Positions 21,171 to 31,900 are shown, counted from the first letter of the stretch. The stretch: DNA of 58,310 bases from Akkermansia muciniphila (GCA_945865375.1 CAMBEJ010000014.1:1-58310); one strand, 5' to 3'. Numbers and translations: made by a program. The notes: generated by a model from the letters alone, not told the origin.

Positions 21171-22661
21171 ATGCCCGCATCGCCTTCTTCACTTTCTGAA
21201 CCACAGCTCGATTTCCTTGGCCATCCGCGTGGCCTCTTCACCTTGTTTTTCGCCGAGCTCTGGGAACGGTTCAGCTATTATGGCATGCGCGCGCTCCTCA
21301 CCCTCTACATGGTGGCACCGCTGACATCGGGCGGGCTGAACTATTCTACTGAGCGGGCGGTGCTCATTTACGGCACCTACACCATGTCCGTTTATATGAT
21401 GTCCATCCCCGGCGGCACGATCGCCGACAATCTTCTGGGAGCGCGAGCCTCCGTGGTGCTCGGTGGATCCATCATCGCTTGCGGTCATTTCTGCATGGCT
21501 GTGCCGTCCGAAGCCATTTTTTTCTTAGGATTGCTGCTGATCGTGCTCGGCACAGGTCTTCTCAAACCCAACATCAGCGCCATGGTGGGCGGGCTCTATT
21601 CACGAGGAGACAACCGCCGCGATGCCGGCTTTTCGATCTTCTACATGGGGATCAACATCGGTGCCTTCACCGCTCCACTCGTCACCGGATTTCTCGCACA
21701 GCACAGCCTGTTCAAGAACCTCCTGATCTCATGGGGATTGAACCCTAGCCACTCATGGCACTGGGGTTTCGGTGTGGCGGGTGTTGGAATGCTGTTTGGC
21801 TTGGCTGTGTTTTTGCTGTTCTCCCGACACGTTCGCGACGTGGGCAACCCCCCGCCACCATCCCCAGGCGCGTGGAAAATCCCGACGATAACCATGGTCG
21901 GCACTCTCGGTCTGTGGGGCGTTGCGGCACTCTCTGATCGCGACGGTTTCACGTGGATTCGGTGGTTGTTCATACTCGTGCCCGTTGGGGTGATGCTCTG
22001 GTTCGGTTTCTCCCGGGATGCTGATGAGAGAAAGCTGGGCGCCGTTTTTTACTTTTTTGTGGGAGCCTTCATCTTTTGGGCGTTGTTCGAACAAGCTGGC
22101 TCATCCCTCAACCTCTTCGCGGATCGCTTCACACAAACACACGTCTGGGGAGTCGAGTTCCCGTCATCGTGGTTCCAATCAGCAAACCCTCTGTTTGTGA
22201 TCCTGTTGGCACCGGTTTGCGCCTTGCTTTGGGTGAAGCTCGGAGACAACCAACCCTCCAGTCCCATGAAGTTCACCATCGGCCTGTTTTTTCTGACTGC
22301 CGCCTTCGCTCTGATGTTCCCGGCGGCGAAACTGGCCATGGAGGGCCGCGTGAGCCCGTTGTGGCTACTGGGGCTCTATCTGCTCCAGAGCATCGGTGAG
22401 TTGTGCCTCAGCCCCGTGGGTCTCAGCACTTTCACCAAGTTATCTCCTCCAAGACTCGTTGGAGCCATGCTCGGTGTCTGGTTTCTGGCCGCAGCCTTCG
22501 GGAACAAATTTGCAGGCGTTCTCGCCAGCAAATTTGGCGAAGGAGATGCTTCCCATCTCGATCAGTTCTTTGGCCAACAAGCGCTCGCCGTCCTCGCCGT
22601 CGCGTTTGTCTTTCTGGCGCTCACTCCGTGGGTGCGGCGACGAATGGGAGACGTCCGGTAG
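21171..22661 (+). CDS. Proton-dependent oligopeptide transporter (POT/PTR2 family)
   Basis: The 496-aa protein has about 12-14 membrane helices. The POT signature ExxERFxYYG appears as ELWERFSYYGMRALLTLYM in helix 1, and the second signature is in FSIFYMGINIGAFTAPL around residue 165. These carriers import di- and tripeptides with protons across the inner membrane. The family also includes nitrate and drug carriers in plants, but bacterial members are mostly peptide permeases. It ends 25 bp from the convergent SGNH gene. Confidence 0.92.
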   Translation: MPASPSSLSEPQLDFLGHPRGLFTLFFAELWERFSYYGMRALLTLYMVAPLTSGGLNYSTERAVLIYGTYTMSVYMMSIPGGTIADNLLGARASVVLGGSIIACGHFCMAVPSEAIFFLGLLLIVLGTGLLKPNISAMVGGLYSRGDNRRDAGFSIFYMGINIGAFTAPLVTGFLAQHSLFKNLLISWGLNPSHSWHWGFGVAGVGMLFGLAVFLLFSRHVRDVGNPPPPSPGAWKIPTITMVGTLGLWGVAALSDRDGFTWIRWLFILVPVGVMLWFGFSRDADERKLGAVFYFFVGAFIFWALFEQAGSSLNLFADRFTQTHVWGVEFPSSWFQSANPLFVILLAPVCALLWVKLGDNQPSSPMKFTIGLFFLTAAFALMFPAAKLAMEGRVSPLWLLGLYLLQSIGELCLSPVGLSTFTKLSPPRLVGAMLGVWFLAAAFGNKFAGVLASKFGEGDASHLDQFFGQQALAVLAVAFVFLALTPWVRRRMGDVR

Positions 22662-22686
22662 GCGTCAACTCGGGGCGACCCCCCCC

Positions 22687-23859
22687 TCACGGCCCAAGCC
22701 ATTTTGTGAAAGCTGGGGCGTGATAAATCGTCTTTGCCAACAGCTCATACCCGGCGGTCAACGGGTGGCTCGCGTCCGCGTACAAGCCGCTCGGGAGCGC
22801 TTGGGGCGCAATCAAGGTGACCTGTTGGCGCTTCAACGCAGCCGCGATTCCGTCGCGTATCCTCTCGAATCGAGCCCGGTTGGTGGGCTCAATCATGTGT
22901 TCGTTAAAGGGACCCAAGACCACGAGGACTTCGTTGCCTCGCTCGTGCAGCAGTGTTATCAGCCTCTGGAACGCCCCCCATTGCAGGGAGGTCTCCAGGT
23001 CAACCCAGTCAAATTGGACGGTATTCTGAGCGTTCGCATCCCAGGCCCTGTGCCTCGAACTCGCGGGTCCGCGAAGTGCGTCCACGGACCCTGCCTCAGG
23101 CACCCTGAGGGTGATCTGAGCCACCGGGTTTTTGTTGCTATTCGGATGGCGTGGAGGATTGTCATCCGATTCTTGAAGTGTCCAATTCAGGATGCTTTTA
23201 TCATCAAAGTACGCGCTCTGAAGGTGTGATATCCACGAAAGAAAGCCGCTGTTCCTCTCCATCACCACACCCAGGCGCTCCTGCGCATCGGCCACGTAAC
23301 AAGGGATTTTCGGGAAGAACTGGGGAGTCAGCCGAGCATGATTGAACTTCTCCTGCTTCTGAACCTGGAGGTCCGCCTTGGGACTGCTCATCCACAGAAC
23401 GTTGCATTGCACCACCACTTTCCGGTGCCTCAACGACCCCCCATACGATCTGATCAGGCCCTCCAGCGCGAGTGGGAACAACCCGTTGACGCCTCCATTC
23501 ACAAATCTCTCAGGCCTCTCGGCCTCCGCGTTCAGAAAATGAGAGAGGGTCCCGTCCGCGAGCACGTATTCGCCCCAGATAACGGAGTCCCCAAGCAGGA
23601 TCACTTTCGAAGGGTCGTTGATCTCTTGGAGCCGCCGTTCGTACAGCCAGTAGTCCTTGCTGAGGCTGTAGGGCATCCGATAGTCGTTGCCCGTCTCGAA
23701 TCGTTCGACTTTTTTCCAAATCGATGGGGTCAAAGTCATGATCAGCAACACGAGAATTACCACGGCAACCCACTCCGCCGATCCAAGTCGCATCTCGTTC
23801 ACGAAGAGCGTCTCGGATAAAACGGCCTTGGGGATGGGCTGATTGGAAGGATCTTTCAT
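22687..23859 (-). CDS. SGNH/AlgX-like membrane-anchored hydrolase or acetyltransferase
   Basis: One N-terminal membrane helix (about residues 26-45) anchors a periplasmic domain. The nucleophile block is ILLGDSVIWG and the C-terminal Asp/His block is DASHPLTAGY, the layout of SGNH enzymes such as AlgX/AlgJ. The gene starts five bases after the stop of the MBOAT gene, so the pair is almost certainly cotranscribed and translationally coupled. By analogy with alginate and cellulose O-acetylation, the MBOAT protein would move acetyl across the membrane and this protein would place it on a polymer. The polymer is unknown, and no polysaccharide synthase lies in the window. Confidence 0.75.
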   Translation of the reverse strand: MKDPSNQPIPKAVLSETLFVNEMRLGSAEWVAVVILVLLIMTLTPSIWKKVERFETGNDYRMPYSLSKDYWLYERRLQEINDPSKVILLGDSVIWGEYVLADGTLSHFLNAEAERPERFVNGGVNGLFPLALEGLIRSYGGSLRHRKVVVQCNVLWMSSPKADLQVQKQEKFNHARLTPQFFPKIPCYVADAQERLGVVMERNSGFLSWISHLQSAYFDDKSILNWTLQESDDNPPRHPNSNKNPVAQITLRVPEAGSVDALRGPASSRHRAWDANAQNTVQFDWVDLETSLQWGAFQRLITLLHERGNEVLVVLGPFNEHMIEPTNRARFERIRDGIAAALKRQQVTLIAPQALPSGLYADASHPLTAGYELLAKTIYHAPAFTKWLGP

Positions 23860-23863
23860 CGCA

Positions 23864-25465
23864 TCAGAACTGGAAATAGATAAACGACCCCGCACCTGAG
23901 GAGCCGAGGCACAAATAGCAAATCATCAACACCGCTAGGCAGACACGGACCACGGGAATGGCGATCAGGCTTCGGAAACCAGACTCGTAAAGGAACTGGT
24001 AACACCACACAAGCCCCACCATCAGGAGCATCAATGCCGGAACCTCGGGATCCGTCCAAGAGCCAGAAAAAATTCGGCTCACAATGAAAAGGGCTTCCGG
24101 CAAATTCTCTGCACGAAAGAAAATCCACGCAAAACAAACGAACAAGAACACACCCATTTGCTTTAACAATTTGGGAACCCGTTCGCGATAGAAACTGGAA
24201 CGTTCGAGCTCACGCGTCAGCATCACCCCTGAAGCGTGCAGCAAACCCCATATCACAAAGGTCCAGGCGGCGCCATGCCAGATTCCAGAGATCACAAACG
24301 TGATAAAGAGGTTCCTGTAGGTCTTGGCAGCGCCGTTCCGATTTCCGCCCAATGGCACGTAGACATAATCCCGGAACCATGTGGAAAGACTCATGTGCCA
24401 ACGCGTCCAGAATTCACCCAACCCGGTCGCGAGATACGGGTTGTTGAAGTTCAGAATCAGGTTAAAGCCCATCATCCGGGCTATTCCCCGGGCCATGTCG
24501 GTGTAACCGCTGAAATCGAAAAGGATCTGCCAAGCAAAGGCAAACGTCGCCATCGCGAGCGCCGCAGCACCATGGGCCTTGGGGTTGTCGTAGATTCGCT
24601 CCACATAAAACGAAAGATAATTTGCCAAGGCCAGTTTCTTGAATAAACCCACCAAAAAAAGCGAACACCCATCCGTGAAATTCGAAAGCTTGAATTGTGG
24701 AAAACTCTCGAACTGAGGGAGCAGATGTTTCGCTCTTTCGATGGGGCCCGCCATCAATTGCGGAAAAAAACAGACAAACGTCGCGAACCGCAGAAAGTGG
24801 CGCTCCCGATGCACCTTGCCGAGATAAAAATCAATGGTGTAACTCAAGGACTGGAAAGTGAAAAAAGAAATCCCGACTGGAAGAAGGTAATCGGCGCCGA
24901 AAGGCATGAGTGTGGATGGATCGGCCAGCTTCGCGGGAACTCCGAGCCCTGCGAGGAGGCTGTTCAGGTTTTCGACCACAAACCGGGCGTATTTGAAAAA
25001 CAACAGGAGAGCCAAATTGTTGAAGAGACTGATCGCAAGCCAGATCTTGCGACTGCTCAAAAGTGACCCCACGGCCATCAGCAGCAGGATGACTCCCAGA
25101 AGAATCAGAGCGGGCCGCAGGGTTGAGGGACCCAGAAAAACCAGGATCACCGCAAGGAGAGCCGACGCCAAGGAACTCACAAAAGCCGTCTTCAAAACCC
25201 AGTCGTCAAACCGAAGCCGCGTCAAGCGCTCCGGGATGCTGGCCCGCCGTCCTTCGCGGGGACAATGGTCCATCAGCGCGACCAGAAAATAATCCAGCGC
25301 TGTGGAATAGATGACTAGCAACAGGTAATAAGGATTCCACCATCCGTAGAAGAAATAAGACGCCACCAGGAGCCACGGGATCCAAAACCGCGTTCTGCCC
25401 AAGGCAAAATAGACCGGCAGGACCACTAGCAAAAACACGAAAAATGGCCAGGTGTGAAAAAGCAT
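23864..25465 (-). CDS. MBOAT-family O-acyltransferase (AlgI-like)
   Basis: The 533-aa multi-pass membrane protein has the AlgI/DltB hallmarks: RWHMSLSTWFRDYVYVPLGG about two-thirds along, and ISGIWHGAAWTFVIWGLLH, whose WHG histidine is the catalytic residue of MBOAT enzymes. Hydrophobic helices occur throughout. I start it at the ATG at 25465, where a first helix (FFVFLLVVLPVYF) follows at once; the frame is open further upstream to 25654, but those residues look like non-coding DNA. It forms an operon with the SGNH gene downstream. Acetyl-CoA as donor is inferred from the family. Confidence 0.9.
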   Translation of the reverse strand: MLFHTWPFFVFLLVVLPVYFALGRTRFWIPWLLVASYFFYGWWNPYYLLLVIYSTALDYFLVALMDHCPREGRRASIPERLTRLRFDDWVLKTAFVSSLASALLAVILVFLGPSTLRPALILLGVILLLMAVGSLLSSRKIWLAISLFNNLALLLFFKYARFVVENLNSLLAGLGVPAKLADPSTLMPFGADYLLPVGISFFTFQSLSYTIDFYLGKVHRERHFLRFATFVCFFPQLMAGPIERAKHLLPQFESFPQFKLSNFTDGCSLFLVGLFKKLALANYLSFYVERIYDNPKAHGAAALAMATFAFAWQILFDFSGYTDMARGIARMMGFNLILNFNNPYLATGLGEFWTRWHMSLSTWFRDYVYVPLGGNRNGAAKTYRNLFITFVISGIWHGAAWTFVIWGLLHASGVMLTRELERSSFYRERVPKLLKQMGVFLFVCFAWIFFRAENLPEALFIVSRIFSGSWTDPEVPALMLLMVGLVWCYQFLYESGFRSLIAIPVVRVCLAVLMICYLCLGSSGAGSFIYFQF

Positions 25466-25756
25466 GTTGACCCTCGTGCGCGCGATTTCAGCCCTGCGAC
25501 CTGTTACCCTGGAAAGACCCGTTGGAAGCGCCACAATGGAACGTAAAGAACACAGCGCGACGGAGTCGCAATCCTGTCGGCCTGCAAAGACCCCGGCATA
25601 GGGCATTGCAAAGAGAAAGTCCTCCAGGGATAAAGGCCGATCCAAGCCACCCACTCACTGATTGAGCGTGAAATCGTTGCCTGCCTCCTCTCAAATCGCT
25701 TTCTTCGTGTTCTTTGCCTTCTTTGGGTTCTTTCGCGGCCATCTCAATTGCTCCTT

Positions 25757-26716
25757 CTAAGGGTGCCTGCTGCGACCTTTCAACTTCTCAAGTGCCTCCG
25801 GAGCGACACGGCGTACAGCACGAAATCCGCAGTAATCCGTATAAAAGCACGCGTCCGTATCACCCGTGTGCTGCCCCTGGCGGAATGTGGCGCGGCACAT
25901 CTCCGTGCTGGCTTTCCACGACCCACCCCTTGTGACCCGCATGACGTCCTTGCCAGGGCTGGCGGGACCCACGGGATCCACCGCAGGGCTCTGCTGGTAG
26001 AATGTCGGGCTATACACGTCTTCACACCATTCGGACACATTGCCATACATATCGTAGAGCCCCCACGAATTCGGCCTCTTTTGCCCAACCCCATGCGTCT
26101 TCTCACCTCCGTTGCCTCCAAACCAGGCGTATTGCTTGAGCTTTTCGGGCTGGCCAAAATCGAACGGGGCTTCGCTTCCAGCTCGACACGCGTATTCCCA
26201 TTCCGCTTCCGTGGGTAACCGATAACCTTCCCCACCGTAATCACAGTTCCAATCCGGCGTCTTTTCGTTGTAGCACGGTTTCAGCCCCTCCAACAACGAG
26301 CGCTCATTGCAATATTGCTTCGCATCGCGCCAGCGCACGCGCTCCACCGGCCGCGTGGGAACGTCGTTCCAGTGCGAAGGATTAGGCAGTTGCACTTTCG
26401 TCAGCATTTCCTGGGTCACCTCAAAAGTGTCCATCAGGAACCCGGTGAGCCGGACCGCGTGGGCGGGACGTTCGTCCGCATTTCCTTGGTTGCTTCCCAT
26501 CATGAACTCGCCCCCAGGAATCCAGACCATCCTGACGCTGGATCGGGTCGTGATCTCGAACGGACTCGTAGCCTGGTTCGTCCCGCCCTTGATACTCGAC
26601 TCGGACCCTGTTCTGACACCTGTCCCCGAGCCGGATGCGGGCTTGTCGCAACCCACCCACAGCAGCATGTTCATCAGGACCCATCCTCCCCAATAGGTCG
26701 AATGTTTCGGGCTCAT
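25757..26716 (-). CDS. Lipoprotein with formylglycine-generating-enzyme-like (SUMF1) domain
   Basis: A lipobox (LLWVGC, Cys about 23) follows a short signal. The FGE-sulfatase fold is clear: VWIPGGEFMMGS opening, DERPAHAVRLTGF, EVTQEM, YRLPTEAEWEYACRAG, MYGNVSEWCEDVY and the closing RVTRGGSW...CGFRAVRR. True FGE uses a Cys pair just after the RGGS strand; only one Cys (EMCRATFR) is seen in that place, so the catalytic pair appears incomplete. A structural or ligand-binding role is as likely as sulfatase activation, and no sulfatase is nearby. Its ATG overlaps the stop of the TolB-like gene (ATGA, 26713-26716), so the two are translationally coupled. Confidence 0.85.
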   Translation of the reverse strand: MSPKHSTYWGGWVLMNMLLWVGCDKPASGSGTGVRTGSESSIKGGTNQATSPFEITTRSSVRMVWIPGGEFMMGSNQGNADERPAHAVRLTGFLMDTFEVTQEMLTKVQLPNPSHWNDVPTRPVERVRWRDAKQYCNERSLLEGLKPCYNEKTPDWNCDYGGEGYRLPTEAEWEYACRAGSEAPFDFGQPEKLKQYAWFGGNGGEKTHGVGQKRPNSWGLYDMYGNVSEWCEDVYSPTFYQQSPAVDPVGPASPGKDVMRVTRGGSWKASTEMCRATFRQGQHTGDTDACFYTDYCGFRAVRRVAPEALEKLKGRSRHP

Positions 26717-27825
26717 GGTTTCAATTTCCCTCGTGCCGCAGGCTTGAACCAGGCGGATTCCTTGTTGCTCAGCCCGTTGGTTGTCACCATCGAATAGTCC
26801 GAAAGCGTCGCCGCATTCAAATCCAAAATGCCGCGGCGCTCTGCCGAAACCGCCAGAATATCCCAGCCTCCAGCGTAAACCCCCACGATCTCGCAGGCAG
26901 ATTGGAAGGTGCCAGGTTTGCTTAGGTCGCCCTTCCCCACGGGACCACGGCTCAGGCTCAGATACCGGCTGTCTGGCGACCAATCGATGTGATATATATG
27001 ATTCGTTTTGTCCAGCACACTAACGAATCGCTCCCCGACCGCCGGGGTCTCCGCGTCCAAATCGATCGGGGCTGTAGTGAGTTCATGATCGCTGGGGCCC
27101 CACGCGAGCTGCTTCCCGTCCGGGCTGATGCAGGGGCGGCATCCCGGAATCTTCAGGTTGATGATTCGTTTGCCTCGTGCCTCGATCAGGAGGATCGCGT
27201 GGTCCACCCCCATCCCGGCATGGACGGTCGCAACGATCCATTTGCCGTTGGGCGCGTACGAAGGGTTGTAAAGATGATGCAGGCTCGAAGAATTCGGGTG
27301 CGGCTCGATTTTGCCCTCATCAAGGTGATAAAAACTCATCCCTTTGGTGGAGTAATCGATGACGTTAAACTTCGAAAATTCCTGAGGCAGAAAGCCGATC
27401 GCGTTGTTGTCGGGCGCCCAAAAGGGTTCCCGCGCATTATCCACCAGTTTCTTTCGGTTCGCTCCGTCGGAGTTCATCACCCAGAGGCTGCGCACTGTTT
27501 CCCTCCCCTCTCCTGTGTCCACTGTGAAGCAAATCCTTGTTCCATCCGGCGACACTTGCGGGTAGTGTTCATGCTCCTTGGAACGGGTGAGGTTAATAGG
27601 ATTCGACCCATCCGGGTTTGAAACAAGAATTTCCCAGTTATCGACCTGATAGCTCTCGTAAGCGATCTTGAACGCCAGAGGCGTCAGGCGATTCACTAGC
27701 GGGGCTTGTTCAGCCCCAAATAAGCCGATTGTTGAGCTGGCGAGAGCGACCCAGGAAAGGGCCGAGGAAATCCTCCTGCCGAAAGAGTGGAGTCGACACA
27801 GATCATGATTGAGTGCGGATGTCAT
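26713..27825 (-). CDS. Secreted TolB/WD40-like beta-propeller protein
   Basis: The 370-aa protein has an N-terminal signal (hydrophobic stretch ending GLFGAEQ) and repeated PD40/TolB-type blades: NPDGSNPINLTRS...YPQVSPDGTRICF, VMNSDGANRKKLV, GCRPCISPDGKQLAW and IDWSPDSRYLSLSRG. Such propellers in this phylum are usually periplasmic and of unknown role; TolB itself belongs to the Tol-Pal system, but no tol genes are here. The ATG at 27825 gives a normal signal peptide; longer readings run into non-coding DNA. It is the first gene of a two-gene unit with the SUMF1-like lipoprotein. Confidence 0.82.
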   Translation of the reverse strand: MTSALNHDLCRLHSFGRRISSALSWVALASSTIGLFGAEQAPLVNRLTPLAFKIAYESYQVDNWEILVSNPDGSNPINLTRSKEHEHYPQVSPDGTRICFTVDTGEGRETVRSLWVMNSDGANRKKLVDNAREPFWAPDNNAIGFLPQEFSKFNVIDYSTKGMSFYHLDEGKIEPHPNSSSLHHLYNPSYAPNGKWIVATVHAGMGVDHAILLIEARGKRIINLKIPGCRPCISPDGKQLAWGPSDHELTTAPIDLDAETPAVGERFVSVLDKTNHIYHIDWSPDSRYLSLSRGPVGKGDLSKPGTFQSACEIVGVYAGGWDILAVSAERRGILDLNAATLSDYSMVTTNGLSNKESAWFKPAARGKLKP

Positions 27826-28130
27826 GCCGGTGAGACTAGTTTTCAAACAAATTGGCATCAAGCTCGAACCGCATCTACAGACAAATCTCCACATTTCCAC
27901 GGACGCAATGGGGACGATGCTTTTTCCATTTTCCAGCCATCCCCACCGACGGTGCATCGCACGACTCATTCCTGGGTAGGGACATCGCATCGTCACGTCC
28001 CTATCCCGTCCCAACATGCTCCACGGGTTCATCGAGAGGTTGACTACGCCGCAGAATGGTGGACTTTCTCACGGATTTTTTTGAACGACAGCGGGGAGTT
28101 TCCATCAAATGGAGGCATGGACTCCCATAA

Positions 28131-28340
28131 TCAGACCTCAGTAAAATCGGTTGAAATCGTGATCTGGACGCGCAACCCCAATTCCTCCATTTTTCCTAAT
28201 CGTAATCGTAATCTGACTCGTAATCCTCGGGTGTTGCCCTTGGCACAGAGGGGTGGATTACGATTACGATTACGATTACGAGAGAGGAATTGGAGTGGCT
28301 CGAGCCTCAGGCTAAAGAGGGTCGTTTTACTGAGTTCAGA
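28131..28340. repeat. Family A repeat copy A3 (210 bp)
   Basis: It opens with TCAGACCTCAGTAAAATCGG and closes with TCGTTTTACTGAGTTCAGA. The first 16 bases, TCAGACCTCAGTAAAA, match the inverted other end, TCTGAACTCAGTAAAA, at 14 of 16 positions, so the element has imperfect terminal inverted repeats. Inside are TAATCGTAATCGTAATC and GATTACGATTACGATTACGA arrays on either side of a shared CCCTTGGCACAGAGGGGTGG core. Confidence 0.85.
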
Positions 28341-28424
28341 TAATGCCCGACCCGATGCCTTGACTCTCCAAAACGGGCCGACCTCCATCAGCTGTAGGTT
28401 CAGTGATCGAGCATCCTCCTTCGC

Positions 28425-28673
28425 GTGAAAACTGATCAACCCTCGACCGGCTCGGTGCGCCTCGCTTGGGCCATTACCATCGCTTACGGGGTTCTCTATT
28501 GTGGAATCCTCATCGTCGTTTCCCGGTATTGGCTTATGCTGCCAATCTCGTTGCGAGCGATTGCCGCCGTGGGCCTCCTGGCCCTCGCAATCCTGGGTGC
28601 TCTGCGCATTGCGCGATCCTACAGAACACGACCCGCTGCCGCCAAGGCTGAGGACGAAAGGCAGGGACGTTAA
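28425..28673 (+). CDS. Small two-helix membrane protein, unknown, between two direct family A repeats
   Basis: The GTG at 28425 opens an 82-aa frame with two strongly hydrophobic segments (about residues 13-33 and 40-61) and a basic, charged tail (RIARSYRTRP...). This composition is what a small integral membrane protein shows and is unlike the antisense shadows elsewhere in the window. It sits between repeat copies A3 and A4, which have the same orientation. No family is recognised. The start is not supported by a Shine-Dalgarno sequence, so a chance open frame cannot be excluded. Confidence 0.5.
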   Translation: MKTDQPSTGSVRLAWAITIAYGVLYCGILIVVSRYWLMLPISLRAIAAVGLLALAILGALRIARSYRTRPAAAKAEDERQGR

Positions 28674-28683
28674 ACCTCAGGCC

Positions 28684-28880
28684 CAGACCTCAGTAAAATC
28701 GGTTAAAATCGTGATCTGGACGCGCAACCCCAATTGCTCCATTTTTCCTAATCGTAATCGTAATCTGACTCGTAATCCTCCGGTGTTGCCCTTGAAACAG
28801 AGGGGTGGATTACGATTGGGAGCGGGGAATTGGAGTGGCTCCAGCATCAGGCTAAAAACGGTCGTTTTACTGAGTTCAGA
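28684..28880. repeat. Family A repeat copy A4 (197 bp)
   Basis: Same orientation as A3, 343 bp downstream of it. It opens with CAGACCTCAGTAAAATCGG and closes with TCGTTTTACTGAGTTCAGA. The left half is nearly identical to A3; the right GATTAC array is shorter (ATTACGATTGGGAGCGGGG), so array length varies between copies. Confidence 0.85.
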
Positions 28881-28929
28881 TCCTCACTCCGAATCCTTTG
28901 CATTCCATTCAAAACAGAGACGAACCATT

Positions 28930-31900
28930 TTACGAAGGTCCAAACTTTCCGTAACGAAGCGCGAGAGTGGGCAACAAGACCAGGTTCAAAAAGGTCGATG
29001 TCGCGAGGCCTCCGAGAATCACGACGGCCATGGGATACTCGATCTCATGACCGGGCACATTCCCCTTGAGAATCAGCGGCACCAACGCGAGGGCAGCGCA
29101 TGAGGCCGTCATCAGGATGGGTGCCAGTCGCTCTTCCGCGCCCCGCAGAACCAACTCACGACCAAACTTCATGCCTTCATTGTGCTCCAGGTGCCGGTAG
29201 TGGCTCAGCAGCATGATGCCATTTCGAGCCGCTATCCCGAGCACGGTGACAAAACCCACCAGCGATCCCAAGGACAGCACGCCGCCGGTCAGAAATGCTC
29301 CAGCGACGCCTCCAACCAACGCGAAGGGCAATGTCAACGATAGCAGCAGCACCCATCGCACTGACCGGAAGTCCACGTGCAGCAGCACCAGGATTCCCAC
29401 AACGGAAAATGCGGCCAGCAAAAAAAGGCGGTTGCGCGAGGTTTGTCGCGCGGCGTATTCGCCGAGGAACTCCGGATGATACCCTTGATCGAAGGAGAGC
29501 TCTAGGACCCGCTTCTCGATCTCCCGAGCGACGCTTCCGAGGTCCGCGCCCGCGACATTACAGGTCACATCCATGCGGCGGGAGGCGTTCTCGCGTTTGA
29601 TCTCGTTGGGGGTCGGAGCGATCTCGAGATCGGCCACATCGCCAAGCGGAACGCGGGCTCCCGAAGGAGTCTCAATGGTCAATTCTCGCAACGCCTGTAA
29701 ATTATTGCGGACACGTTCCACACCCCAGACGGCGACGTCATACACTTTCTGGTCCTGGTAAACCTCGCCCACCTTGACGCCCTTGATGAACGTCGTAGCA
29801 GCCCTCCGGATGTGGCCTGGCGTCAGGCCAAAAATGGCGGCAACGTCCGGCTTCATCCGCACCTGGATGTGCGGAACAAGCACCTGGGGCTCCACCTTCA
29901 AGTTCGCCACTCCTTTGACTCCACCGAGGGCCTTGTTCACCTCCTGCGCCTTTTCACGCAGCACGGCCATATCGGGCCCGTAGAGGCGCACCACCACCGT
30001 GGCGCTCGCACCCGTCAGCACTTCCTTGATACGTTCCTTCAAGTAGGTGAGCAAGTCTCGATACAAGCCGGGATAACCATCGACGATTTCCTGAACCTTT
30101 GCCACGGTGCGATCGTAGTCCGCCTCAGGATCCAGGCTGATCCATAGCTCGGTGAAGTTTGGCCCCACCACTTCGTCCGCCACTTCCGCGCGCCCAATGT
30201 GCGCGCCAAAATTCCGCACGCCGGGCACCTCGCGCAGTTCCTTGCTCACACTCACCGTGATGCGTCGCATGGCTTCGAGCGATGTGCCAGGCTTCTCCAC
30301 CCAATGCATGAGAAAGTCCGTTTCCTTGAAGTTGGGCAGGAACTCCTCGCCTAGGCGGGGCAAAGCGATCCCGGTAGCGGTGAACATCACCGCCAGAAAC
30401 GCGGCAGCCCATCCAGGTCGAACCACCAAGGCAGGCAGCACCCGCCGATACGCGTTCTTTAAAAGGCGAGTTAATGGCGCATCATCTCGGCGTCCATTCG
30501 CACCCGGCAGCAACATAAGACACAGCGCGGGGGTGACGGTCAGAGCGACAAGCAAGGACGCCAAGATCGCCAGAGTGTAGGAGTAGGCCAGGGGCCGGAA
30601 AAACGTCCCAGCAAGGCCGTCCAGGAAAAACACGGGCACAAACACCAAAACCACGATAAGGCTGGCGAACACCACGGCGCTCCGCACCTCCAACGAAGCC
30701 TTCAACACGACGCGAAACGGCGAGAGCGGATTTCCCGACAACCGGTTCAGCCGAAGCCTTCGGACAATGTTTTCCACGTCGATGATCGCGTCGTCCACGA
30801 CTTCGCCGACGGCGATCACTAGGCCAGCCAGGACCATGGTGTTGAGGGTGCCGCCCCGCAGATAAAGCACGATTGCCGCGGCAAGCAGCGAAAGGGGAAT
30901 GGCGGATAAACTGATCAGGGCGGTGCGCCAATCGAACAGAAATGCCACCAGAATCAGCGCCACAAGTCCGCAGCCGAGAACCATCGCCTGCGTCAGATTC
31001 CTCAACGAACGCTCGATGAAGGTCGCGGGGCGAAAAATGGTGGGATCAATTTCCACGTCCTTCAGGCCAGGCCGCAACGCATCCAGGGCGGCCTCCACCT
31101 GCTTCGTCACCTCCAGCGTGTTGCCCCAGGGCTGCTTCTCCACGATCAAGAGTAATCCCGGACCGTCATTGATGACGGCATCGCCAATCGGTGCCGGATG
31201 ACTCTTCACCACGCTCGCCACATCCCCGATGCGCAGCGGCACGCCATTGGTAAAGACCACCACGGTGCGCTCGATGTCCTCGGGTGTTTCGATCGCCGAA
31301 ACATGCCTCACGGGCAGTCGCTGGTTTGGCAAGTCGACGAATCCGCCAGCCGCCACGCTGGCCGCGTCGCCCGCAGCACGGACAACGGCATCGAGCGAAA
31401 CTCCATGCGCCGCAAGCCGATCTGGATCAACCAGCACCTGATACTGCCGGTCACGCTGCCCCCAAATGGCCACGTTCGCCACTCCGGGCACGGCCATGAG
31501 CCGGGGTCGGATGGTCCAGAGCGCGAGTTCGGAAAGATCCATCTGCGAAAGTTTTTTGGACGAAACGCCTATTTTCATCGCCCGGCTGGTGGAGGAGAGC
31601 GGTGGGAGCAGAACAGGAGGGTGGGCCACGAACGGCAAGCGGGACGCGACTGTCGCGACGCGCTCCTGCACGAGTTGGCGAGCGCCCATCAGGTCGGTTC
31701 CTTCCTTGAAGATGCAGACCACGGACGACAGCCCGAGCACCGACTTCGAACGGAGGGTCTTGAGCCATGAAACCCCGTTGAGGGCGTTCTCCAAAGGCAC
31801 GCTTATCAGGCTTTCTACCTCTTCGGTCGACAAGCCGGGCGCCTCGGTCTGGACCTCAACCAGCGGGGGCGCGAACTCCGGGAAAACGTCCAGCGGGGTG

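Noticed and set aside
25757..26716. Calling the SUMF1-like protein a sulfatase-activating enzyme
   Set aside because: Only one of the two active-site cysteines is evident, and no sulfatase gene is present in the window.
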